Shown in pieces: positions 1 to 8,100 of a stretch of DNA of 8,460 bases. Source of the DNA: an uncultured Prevotella sp. (GTDB lineage: Bacteria; Bacteroidota; Bacteroidia; Bacteroidales; Bacteroidaceae); NCBI GenBank assembly GCA_934230115.1, contig CAKQEI010000083.1, positions 1-8,460 on the forward strand, in the 5' to 3' direction. Every line of letters begins with the position of its first letter. The stretch's first letter is position 1. Position numbers and translations under genes: made by a program. The notes beneath the pieces were generated by a model, which worked only from the letters and a program-made list of their open reading frames with translations, ran no database searches and was not told the DNA's origin.

Positions 1-51
1 GAAAGAATGCAGAAAACATTATCCCAAGTTAATGGCTGCCCCCAAAGAAAT

Positions 52-114
52 AGGTCGGAAACCGAATGGTATGGGGGAGTGCAGACACGGTGGTGTGAGA
101 GGTCGGAAAACGAA
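52..114. repeat. Near-identical 15-bp direct repeat pair downstream of the operon
   Basis: AGGTCGGAAACCGAA at 52-66 recurs as AGGTCGGAAAACGAA at 100-114, with 14 of 15 bases identical and a 48-bp period. The first copy contains a short dyad (TCGG/CCGA). The second copy runs into the base of the operon terminator. No gene is visible in 1-162 on either strand, so the copies lie in untranslated sequence. Their function is unknown and chance or local duplication is possible. Confidence 0.4.
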
Positions 115-148
115 AGTAGGAAGAAAACAGCTTCGTTTTCCTCCTACT
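105..148 (-). terminator. Rho-independent terminator at the end of the PUL operon
   Basis: Read on the minus strand, a 14-bp stem (148-135 with 128-115) is closed by a 6-base loop at 134-129. All pairs are Watson-Crick except one G-U. The stem is followed by TTCGTTTTCC, an interrupted T-rich tract. It begins 14 bases after the TAA of the GH32 gene, where an operon-ending terminator is expected. The plus-strand reading has no T-tract after the stem, so it should act mainly on minus-strand transcripts. The broken U-tract suggests termination may be incomplete. Confidence 0.8.
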
Positions 149-162
149 CAATTATATATGTA

Positions 163-1695
163 TTATTTCCATATCGACTTTATAGTACGTACGCGTCCTG
201 TGGCTGGCTTGCCATTGATGGTTATGCTATTGTATATACTCTTAGGATATACAAGCAAGGTTTGTGCCATGGACCCGTTGCCAGTAAACAATTCTACAGA
301 CGACTGGTCGATATAAAGGCGTAGTGTTACGCTATTGCCCTCGGTATTGAGTGGTGCTATTACCGATGGCAACGAGAAGTTGCCGTTGAACGAAGTTTTG
401 CCAGTCTGATTGTTGCGATGGGCAATAATGCTGTTTGTAGCAGCATTTAGTGTGTAGTCGAGGTGTTCGCCCTCTTTATTGACAAGAGATATCTCGGCAT
501 CATTGTCTATAGGCATTGTCAGTTCTACCTCATAGGCATTGGCGGCATCAAAAGCATTAGCTGTAAGTTCTTTCCATTCGCTTGCAGAAGCCTCAAGTTC
601 CTTTACCACATTGCTGTATAAAAGCGGTTTGCCGTTGTATTCGTGCAATGACAGTTCACGTGGTAAAGTATATGCCGAACGCCATGGTGATACAGGCGAA
701 GCTCCAGCATACTGCCAGTTGTTCATCCATCCTATATAAACATTACGACCAGGTGTGTTGCTCCATGTAACGCCTGCATAGTTGTCGGCACCATAATCAA
801 GCCATAACGGATAATCGAGTTCGTCGGCTGTGAACTTATTGCCGTCAAAATCGCCTACAAAATACATTGTACCACTTCCTATGGTGGGGCCACCAGGATT
901 GACACTTACTATGAGCACCCACTTCTTGGTGCCATTATAATCCATCTGTAAAAGGTCAGGACACTCCCACTGTCCACGGTTGCATCTACTTATAGAAGTT
1001 GTGAATGTAGAGAGTTTAGTCCAGTTCTTCAAGTCCTTTGATGCCCAGAACTGTATACCGTATTGCCATCCTAATGCCAGCGACATAATCCATTGCTTAG
1101 AGTCATCGTGCCAGAATATTTTCGGGTCGCGGAAGTCGGCCAATTCGGTATTCTTAATCACAGGATTGCCTTCATACTTTTGGAATGTAGCACCTCCGTC
1201 AGTGCTATATGCAATACTTTGCTGCTGATATGCATCGGCTGACGTATAAATAGCAACAATAGCATTCTTTCCGAATCCGGCTGTATTGTCCTTGTCTATC
1301 ACAGCCGAACCAGAGAATATCATACCAAGTTCGTCGGGTGATAGAGCAACGTTCTTCTCTGTCCAGTGTATAAGGTCGGTAGATGTGCTGTGTCCCCAAC
1401 TTAGGTTTCCCCAATCATTGCCCTTAGGGTTATATTGGTAGAACATATGGTATGTGCCGTCAAGATATACAAGACCATTAGGGTCATTCATCCAATTCTT
1501 GGCTGGAGTGAAATGTATTTGTGGACGGTACTGCTCCGTATAGTTATCATCAGATGGCTGGGGAGTATCTGGAGTGTCGGGGGTAGTGGGAGCGGTTGGC
1601 AATTCTATCTCGCCCTCCGAATTTGAGTCTACACACGCCACGAACGATGTTGCGGCAAATAGACAACAGGTTGTAATAAAAATCGATTTGTTCAT
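163..1695 (-). CDS. GH32 fructan hydrolase lipoprotein (BT1760-like, probable surface endo-fructanase)
   Basis: A 510-residue glycoside hydrolase family 32 enzyme that should cut beta-fructofuranosyl bonds of levan or inulin. The three GH32 catalytic motifs are intact: WMNDPNG at 68-74 (nucleophile D71), RDPK at 189-192 (transition-state D190) and ECPD at 244-247 (acid/base E244). FSGS lies at 127-130. The five-bladed propeller spans about 55-360. A C-terminal beta-sandwich (about 370-505) carries the usual DQSSVELF segment at 463-470. A lipoprotein signal peptide ends at C21 (FVAC, with an unusual Phe at -3), followed by acidic residues and a Pro/Thr/Asp linker (about 32-50), so outer-membrane surface anchoring is likely. 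ATG follows the previous stop by 11 bp with no Shine-Dalgarno. By context it resembles the endo-levanase BT1760. GH32 is certain, but endo versus exo action and linkage are inferred. Confidence 0.95.
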   Translation of the reverse strand: MNKSIFITTCCLFAATSFVACVDSNSEGEIELPTAPTTPDTPDTPQPSDDNYTEQYRPQIHFTPAKNWMNDPNGLVYLDGTYHMFYQYNPKGNDWGNLSWGHSTSTDLIHWTEKNVALSPDELGMIFSGSAVIDKDNTAGFGKNAIVAIYTSADAYQQQSIAYSTDGGATFQKYEGNPVIKNTELADFRDPKIFWHDDSKQWIMSLALGWQYGIQFWASKDLKNWTKLSTFTTSISRCNRGQWECPDLLQMDYNGTKKWVLIVSVNPGGPTIGSGTMYFVGDFDGNKFTADELDYPLWLDYGADNYAGVTWSNTPGRNVYIGWMNNWQYAGASPVSPWRSAYTLPRELSLHEYNGKPLLYSNVVKELEASASEWKELTANAFDAANAYEVELTMPIDNDAEISLVNKEGEHLDYTLNAATNSIIAHRNNQTGKTSFNGNFSLPSVIAPLNTEGNSVTLRLYIDQSSVELFTGNGSMAQTLLVYPKSIYNSITINGKPATGRVRTIKSIWK

Positions 1696-1706
1696 AATAT
1701 ATATTA

Positions 1707-3212
1707 TTATCTTGTTTTGAGATATTCAAGGCTGTTCTTTGCAAGTTTAAGCACATTGTCCTGATATACATTGTTCTTAGGATAAGCACTTATGTTTGGT
1801 GTGCCGTTGTCGTTCTTCATTGAGAATTCGCATCCACCATTACCAATGCAGAGTACAGTGCCTTTGAAGTCGGTATTGCCCTGACGAGCCTCCCATATAT
1901 TGAGCTGTGAAACCCAATCAATCTGTGAATCCCATGTAGCGAGTGGATATATTCCATATGTGTCGGTCAATATGCTGTAGCAAGCCATTTCCTGATTGCC
2001 TTGTCCGGTTAGTACAGCAGGTATGTTGAAGAATAGACAGTTGTGGTCTTCAGTCCAACCTGGTCCCTTCATGGCTATAAGTTTGGTACGGTCGGTCTGT
2101 TCTACGTCAATGCCGTTGTATATAGGGTGTGACGACATGTCAATACTGAACTTACCGCCAGGATTAAGTTGTACAGCCATCTTCCACACGTCTCCATTAT
2201 ATCCACCAGCAGCACATCCAATGTTCTTGTCGTTGTTCTGCAGCATATCAGTAGAGATGCGTCCAAGTGTACCTATATATACAGTAGAGTGTCCCCAAAG
2301 CAGCAGGTTGCCGCCATCCTTGTACCATTGGCGTATTGCAGGTGTTGCTGCGAGTACATTTGAAGGAATATTCCATACATCAGCCTCATTACCGGTCTCA
2401 ATGTCGCGTATCCAGAAAAGTACGCGGAACTGCGCAAGGTCGGCAGTAGAATGGATATCCTTGAACGATACAAACTTGGCAGAAGCATACTGGCTATGTA
2501 GCCAAAGCCATGCCGAAGCCTCATCGTCATCACCATTCTGTGTCAGTTCGTCTGCAGTAGCATAAGTGCTGAGGAATCCAATGGTAGTCTTGCCTATACG
2601 CAGCGACGATGATGTGGCAAGTGCTGTGCCCTTATCGTTTACGGCAACAATTGTAACGTTCCATGTATCGCCGTCTGAAACGTTGTTGATAGTGTATGAT
2701 GTAGCACTAGCATCAAGAGTCTCGCTAATGTTGCGAATACCATTGGTGGCGGTAAGTAGCAGGCTTGTAGCGTCAGTAGCCTTGCTCCATGTTATCTCGG
2801 CATTGTAACCATCGCTAACATCAACCTGCTTCATTGATAGATTTGTGATAGATGTAGCTCCCTCGCGGATGTATTCTTTCACTACTCCAGATGAAACATT
2901 TGTGCCGTCAGTAACCTTGAACACATACTCAAACTTAACGTTTGTTGGTACATTTTTCTGAACGTAAGTATTACCAGAAGCAACCTCGGTGGAGGTAAGA
3001 GTACCATCGCGGTAGGTGGCTATCTGCATACTCTCACCATCAGGCAGAGTATTCCATTGCCATACATAGTCGTCGTGCTGTAACTGGCCTGTTATGGATG
3101 AGGCATCGGGTGCGCTGACTATCATGTCGCTACGGTCGTAGTCGTTGCTTTGGCAGGCGGATAAGAGCACGATAGTCAATAATATAAATATATTAGAAAT
3201 TCTTGTTTTCAT
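1707..3212 (-). CDS. Surface glycan-binding lipoprotein with two FnIII-like domains and DUF4960 (BT1761-like)
   Basis: A 501-residue lipoprotein in the position where PULs encode a SusE-type surface glycan-binding protein. The signal peptide ends in a clear lipobox, LSAC with C20, followed by QSNDYDRSD, an acidic stretch resembling a Bacteroidetes lipoprotein export signal. Two beta-rich fibronectin-III-like repeats occupy roughly 34-116 and 119-207. A large C-terminal domain (about 209-500), rich in Trp, Tyr and Gly, resembles DUF4960, the domain of the levan-binding protein BT1761. I see no glycosidase motif, so binding and presenting fructan to the SusCD importer is the likely role. The start at 3212 is bounded by an in-frame TAA at 3230-3228. 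The gene follows susD by 91 bp and precedes the GH32 gene by 11 bp, suggesting co-expression with the enzyme. Family assignment is from recall of the sequence pattern, not a search. Confidence 0.85.
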   Translation of the reverse strand: MKTRISNIFILLTIVLLSACQSNDYDRSDMIVSAPDASSITGQLQHDDYVWQWNTLPDGESMQIATYRDGTLTSTEVASGNTYVQKNVPTNVKFEYVFKVTDGTNVSSGVVKEYIREGATSITNLSMKQVDVSDGYNAEITWSKATDATSLLLTATNGIRNISETLDASATSYTINNVSDGDTWNVTIVAVNDKGTALATSSSLRIGKTTIGFLSTYATADELTQNGDDDEASAWLWLHSQYASAKFVSFKDIHSTADLAQFRVLFWIRDIETGNEADVWNIPSNVLAATPAIRQWYKDGGNLLLWGHSTVYIGTLGRISTDMLQNNDKNIGCAAGGYNGDVWKMAVQLNPGGKFSIDMSSHPIYNGIDVEQTDRTKLIAMKGPGWTEDHNCLFFNIPAVLTGQGNQEMACYSILTDTYGIYPLATWDSQIDWVSQLNIWEARQGNTDFKGTVLCIGNGGCEFSMKNDNGTPNISAYPKNNVYQDNVLKLAKNSLEYLKTR

Positions 3213-3256
3213 AAATTGAATAATTATTTAGATGTTAGAATTCATTCGCCAAGTAA

Positions 3257-3288
3257 GGGCAAAAGCTATATAGCAAATGCTTTTGCCC
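3257..3288 (-). promoter_or_regulatory. Intercistronic hairpin between the susD-like and DUF4960 genes
   Basis: A perfect 10-bp inverted repeat, GGGCAAAAGC (3257-3266) and GCTTTTGCCC (3279-3288), encloses a 12-base loop. It starts 15 bases after the SusD stop. The minus strand continues TTACTTGG, so there is no U-tract and it is not a standard terminator. The palindrome GCTATATAGC (3265-3274) overlaps one arm and offers an alternative fold. Likely roles are mRNA processing, 3'-end protection of the susCD part, or partial read-through to the distal genes. The structure is seen; the role is inferred. Confidence 0.6.
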
Positions 3289-3303
3289 GTTGTGACGTAT
3301 CAT

Positions 3304-5043
3304 TTAATATCCCTTGTTCTGTTTGTACAATCCAGGAACGTAGTAGAGCTGGTTGTATGGTATCGGATAGAACTCGTTCTTGCCGGGTGTGTAGTGAGCA
3401 TCCTTCAAGTATTGAGCGTATGTCTGTCCGTCGTATACATCGTTCTGTTCCTTTGCGAAGTAAGCGTTGAGTGTCTCCGAAGCCATACCCCAACGGCGCA
3501 GGTCGAAGTAGCGTCCGTTCTCCATAGCAAGTTCCAGTCGACGTTCCCAGCGCAGACACTTGCGTGCTGTAGTCTTGTCCTGGAAGTAAGACTCTGGATA
3601 GAGAGCTATCTCACACTGGTCTTCTGCATAAGCGATGTGCTTGCCTACAGAGTTCTTTGCACGCTGACGGATGTCGTTGATGATAGTGCGGGCCTCTGAA
3701 AGGTTGTCGGTCTCGATAAGAGCCTCTGCACGCATCAGCATCACGTCGGAGTAGCGGAACACATAGTCGTTCATTGCGAATGCCTGCCATGAACCATTGT
3801 AAGTCTCACCCTTAGAGCGCTGCGGCACTTCCTTCATAGAGCAGTAGTAGCCGTAAGTGTTAGGTGTGCGGCTGTTTGCCTTTGTGAGGGTGTATTCCTT
3901 CTCATACTTGTATGGGAAAGTAGGCATACCGACGGTATGGAACAAACGTGGATCCCACTTCTGAGCGTTTGGACTGCCATTGATAGGATAGTCTATTGTC
4001 TTGTTGTAGTCGTCAAACTCCGGCAGACCGTTCTTGGTCTTGAATGCGCTTACAAGGTCTTGCGATGGTTTGTGGAAGTCCCATCCGCACGACCACATGC
4101 CCCATACACCATTGAGCATATTGCTCCAGTTGGCGCGTCCGTAGGTGGTGTTGTCTTCCTTGTAGTCAGAAGTCTGTACTGCAAATATACTCTCCTTACT
4201 GTTCTTTTCTTCAGGAAGGAAGATGTCACCATAATCCTCAAGATAGCCATAGTTGGGGTCGTCCTTCACCACTTTGGTGTATTCTACCACCTTCTGCATG
4301 TATTCTTTGTTGATATGGTCGTAGCCGTTGGTAGCTTCGTAGCCGTCTCCATAGGCAAGGGTGAGATAGCACTTGGCAAGGTATGAAGCAGCAGCTATCT
4401 TGTTCACTCTATTCTTGTCGGTCTGCACATCGGGCAGCACGTCGTAAGCCTCCTTGAAGTCGTTGATAATCTTGCCAAATAATTCCTCGTATGTGAATTC
4501 GTCGTTGCGGGTCTGCTCCTGAAGGTTGTTCTTTGCGACATTCTCGTCAATCCAAGGCACTTGACGGAACATGGTTATCAATTTATAGTAGAAGTGGGCA
4601 CGGAGGAACTTCACTTCGGCTACACGTTGCTTGCATGTTTCTTCGCCGAGTTTGTCGTTGCCATATTGCTCAAGCGAGAGCAAGGCACGGTTGCAACGGC
4701 TTATTGCGCAATAGAGACGATACCAAAGCTCGTCAAACTCGCCTGGTGTAGAGGTCATGGTAGACCATATCTCCATTGGGTGATAGCCAGTGTCGGTAGT
4801 GCCTGAACCTCCTTTCAGACAGTCGTCTGATGCCAAATCGCCATAAGGCCAGAGGTTGAATGGATAAGAATACCAGCAATCGCCGAGCATGGCGTATGCT
4901 GAAGCAACCATACCATCGGGGCTGCTGAAAGCCTTGTCCTCGTCAACAACACCCTTGGGCGATTCGTCGAGGAAGTCGCTGCATGATGTTGTAGTGCCGA
5001 GTGTCAACATCGCTGCGAATATATATTTATATAAATTTTTCAT
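3304..5043 (-). CDS. susD: SusD/RagB-family outer-membrane glycan-binding lipoprotein
   Basis: A 579-residue SusD-family protein, the surface lid that binds oligosaccharide over its SusC partner. The signal peptide ends at C21 (TTSC), followed by SDFLDESP, the typical SusD mature start. The N-terminal helical TPR-like region includes AEVKFLRAHFYYKL at 152-165 and PW at 173-174. The C-terminal half carries FRYSDVMLMRAEAL at 439-452, the family signature RWERRLELAMENGRYFDLRR at 498-517, and the closing YPIP at 559-562. Length is normal for the family and there is no frameshift. The start at 5043 follows an in-frame TAA (5058-5056) and has no Shine-Dalgarno. It follows the susC-like gene by 109 bp with a hairpin between. 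By synteny the ligand is a fructo-oligosaccharide, as for BT1762. The symbol denotes the family, not orthology to the starch protein. Confidence 0.95.
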   Translation of the reverse strand: MKNLYKYIFAAMLTLGTTTSCSDFLDESPKGVVDEDKAFSSPDGMVASAYAMLGDCWYSYPFNLWPYGDLASDDCLKGGSGTTDTGYHPMEIWSTMTSTPGEFDELWYRLYCAISRCNRALLSLEQYGNDKLGEETCKQRVAEVKFLRAHFYYKLITMFRQVPWIDENVAKNNLQEQTRNDEFTYEELFGKIINDFKEAYDVLPDVQTDKNRVNKIAAASYLAKCYLTLAYGDGYEATNGYDHINKEYMQKVVEYTKVVKDDPNYGYLEDYGDIFLPEEKNSKESIFAVQTSDYKEDNTTYGRANWSNMLNGVWGMWSCGWDFHKPSQDLVSAFKTKNGLPEFDDYNKTIDYPINGSPNAQKWDPRLFHTVGMPTFPYKYEKEYTLTKANSRTPNTYGYYCSMKEVPQRSKGETYNGSWQAFAMNDYVFRYSDVMLMRAEALIETDNLSEARTIINDIRQRAKNSVGKHIAYAEDQCEIALYPESYFQDKTTARKCLRWERRLELAMENGRYFDLRRWGMASETLNAYFAKEQNDVYDGQTYAQYLKDAHYTPGKNEFYPIPYNQLYYVPGLYKQNKGY

Positions 5044-5114
5044 TGTTTCTGATTTTTAAATTGTTTTGAATACTTTGTATTGTAACCGATTTTCAATATA
5101 ACTCACAAGTGCTT

Positions 5115-5146
5115 ACAAGGAGGGTAGGGGTGCTTACCCACCTTGT
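5115..5146 (-). promoter_or_regulatory. Intercistronic hairpin between the susC-like and susD-like genes
   Basis: On the minus strand, ACAAGG and GGGTA pair with TACCC and CCTTGT around an 8-base loop (AGCACCCC). This gives 11 base pairs with one internal T/T mismatch (stem 5146-5135 with 5126-5115). The stem opens 6 bases after the SusC stop. The following bases, AAGCACTTGTGAG, lack a U-tract, so full termination is unlikely. It could protect the end of the susC message or set the SusC to SusD ratio. The motif AAGCAC occurs both in the loop region and directly after the stem. Confidence 0.6.
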
Positions 5147-5152
5147 TATATA

Positions 5153-8100
5153 TTAGAAGCTAACCTGCAGTCCGAACGACACTGATGAAGAGTGTGGATA
5201 AGCCCAGTTAGGATTCTCTGGGTCGGATATGGTGAAGCTGTTGCTCTTCCATGTGAAGAGGTTCTGACCTGAAACATATACACGAGCCGATGTCATGTTG
5301 AGCTTCTTAAGCAATGAGTCGCTGAAGTTGTAGCCTACTTGCAGTGAGCGAAGCTTCATCCAGTTGCCATGCTCTACAAAGTATGTTGATGCACGTCCTT
5401 CGTCGCCAGTATTGTTGGTTGTAAGAGCAGGAATTGTTGACGATGTGTTGTCTTGTGTCCATGCTCCAAGCAGGCGGTTGCCCTTGTTGCTTCCAGCGTC
5501 TGTTATGCTCCAGAAGTCGGTCTGGAATTTCTGATTGTTGTATACGTCCACACCGCACACTCCCTGGAAGAACATTGAGAGGTCGAAGTTCTTATATCCA
5601 AGCGACACGTTCAAGCCCCAGTTGAAATTAGGTACAGGATTATAAATCCAAGTTTGGTCGTTGGCATTAATAGAGCCATTACCATCAAGGTCGGCATACT
5701 TAAGTCCGCCTATACGGGCATTAGGCTGACCTGAGGCAAGTACCTCTTCGCGACTTTGGAAAAGTCCGTCAACAACGTATCCCACTATAGAGCCATAAGG
5801 CTTCTTCGACTGCACAAGGTTCTCCTTCATTGTGTGTGCATACGAACCTGTGGTTGTAGAAGGCAGGTATGTAACCTTGTTGCGGAAGAAGTCGATATTG
5901 GCAGAAACATCGTAGCGCAGACCGTACTTAGTGTTGTGACGGTAACCAACGTTAGCCTCCATACCTATATTGCGCAGTGATGGACCATTCGACCAACTTG
6001 CACCACCCTCACCCATTGCACCGAGATATGCGGGTGATATGAGCATATCCTTTACATCTTTGATATAAGCATCGACAGTTCCGTAGAGTGCTTGGTTGAA
6101 CAAAGAGAAGTCGGCACCAACGTTATATTGTATTGTGGTTTCCCATTTCAGGTTGTCGTTGGCAGTCTGTGTGGCGCGGAAGCCTGATGGGAAAACGCCA
6201 GTGCCTTGACGGTAGAGGTCGTATGCGGTAGATGTTACACGGTCAGAGCCATAATCGGCAACATACAAGCCGTAGCGTGCTGTGTTGGATATCTCTTGGT
6301 TACCGGTCTTACCCCATGATGCACGAATCTTAAGGTCGTCTATCCACGATGCCTTGAGGTTCTTTGAAAGACGATAGCCAAGTGTAGCGGCAGGGAAGTT
6401 ACCATAACGGTTGTTCTTGCCGAAACGTGAGCTACCGTCACGACGTATGGTGAATGAGGCGAGAACGAGGTCTTGCCAATTGTAGTCAACCTTTCCGAAG
6501 AATGATGCCAATGTGTATCCAGAACCAATACCAGTGGCTCTCTCAATACCTGTTGCGGCATCAGGCCACATATAGTCTTTGTCTTCAATTACAAAAGTCT
6601 GTGCATATGCTCCCATATCCTCTACAGTCTGCTTGTGCAACTCCATACCAGCAAGCACTGTGAAGTCGTGGTCGCGTGCTATCTTGAAGTTGTAGTTGGC
6701 TGTATTACTCCATGTCCAACGCACGTCGTCGTGGGCAGAGAGTGTGGTGCTCGGAATATCATTGTTCACAATGTCCGACTTGAAGGTGTGGTTCATTGAG
6801 CGAATGAACGAGTGATAGTAGTCGAGACCAAAGTTTGAGCGGAGCATAAGACCCTTGAGCGGTTTTACGTCAACGTAAGCATTTCCGAAGACACGCCATA
6901 TCTTCAAGGCATTGTCGCGGTTCATGTACATCTCGCGCAGAGGGTTCTGACGGTCGCTCATGCCACCTACCGGTCCGCCAAACGTAGTGCCATCTTCTTC
7001 ATATACGGGTACAGTAGGTGACATCTTCAGCGCATTCTCCATAGGAGCGCAGTCAACTTGCTTAGAATAGGTTACTGTGGCATTCTCGCCTACACTTACT
7101 ATCTTGTTGACATTGTATGTAGAGTTGAATCGTGCTGAGAAGTTCTCGAAGTTGGAGTACTTCAATATACCGTCGTTCTTCTTGTAGCCTGCAGAGAAAA
7201 GACCAGTAAACTTGTCGGTAGCACCCGATAGGGAGAGGTCGTAGCTCTGCATAAATCCAGTGCGTGAAATCTCGTCAAGCCAGTCGGTGTCCGAAATGCG
7301 CATTGTTTTCTTGGCATTGATGTAACCATCGTATACACCATTGACGGTATATGTATTATAGTTGCCAGTAGAAGGGTCGTATGCCTTGATAGTACGTCCG
7401 CTGGATGCGTTGAGATCGAGACCATAGTTACGTGCATAAGCCACAGGGTCAATTCCGTCGTTGAGGGCAGCTTGTGCCATAGCTGTAGCATACTCACGTG
7501 TATTGCAGAGCTTCATCATCGACTGCGAGTTGTAGAATTGTGCAGTGAGGTTTGTTGAGAAGTCTACATTGAGTTTGCTGCCCTTCTTGCCTTTTTTTGT
7601 AGTGATAATGATAACACCATTGGCGGCACGCGAACCATATATAGATGCCGAAGCTGCATCCTTGAGCACTTGCATACTCTCAATGTCGTTCATGTTGAGC
7701 GAGTTGAGGGCTGTAGTTGTAGGCACTCCATCAATAACAAACAATGGGTCTTGTGATGAGTTGAATGAACCGATACCACGTATACGAACAGTACCAGTGC
7801 CAATAGGCGAACCGTCGGTAGTGATGGTCATGCCTGGCACCTTGCCTTGCAAAGAGCGCATAGGGTCGGTATCTGCTGACGATTTGAGGTCTTTTGTGCT
7901 TACCACTGATACAGAACCAGTCAAATCTGCCTTGCGCTGAACTTGATAACCAGTAACAACCACCTCTCCGAGCAACTCTGAGTTGTCTTGGAGCACAATC
8001 TTGAGATTCTCACCAGCCTTCACCTCCTGGTCTTTGCATCCTATATAAGAGATGATAAGGGTTTCGCCGGGCTTAACGTTCAACTTAAAGTTACCGTCTA

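Noticed and set aside
7..324. 105-codon plus-strand frame across the left intergenic region
   Set aside because: It crosses the terminator stem and runs into the GH32 3' end in antisense. The product looks random.
1996..2565. 189-codon plus-strand open frame
   Set aside because: It lies wholly inside the DUF4960 gene on the opposite strand, has no recognisable domain, and has composition that mirrors the real gene. It is a shadow frame.
3213..3303. Internal promoter in the gap before the DUF4960 gene
   Set aside because: The nearest string, TAGCTTTTG, has one base too many to fit TAnnTTTG and has no suitably spaced -33. It is part of the hairpin.
3277..3699. 140-codon plus-strand open frame starting in the susD downstream gap
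   Set aside because: Most of it overlaps the conserved SusD C-terminus in antisense, and it has no promoter or family resemblance.
3937..4386. 149-codon plus-strand open frame, Val/Leu-rich
   Set aside because: It is antisense to the strongly supported SusD gene. The apparent membrane-protein character comes from the complement of charged codons.
7545..7940. 131-codon plus-strand open frame
   Set aside because: It is antisense to the SusC plug region, including the most conserved SusC motif, and shows no independent features.
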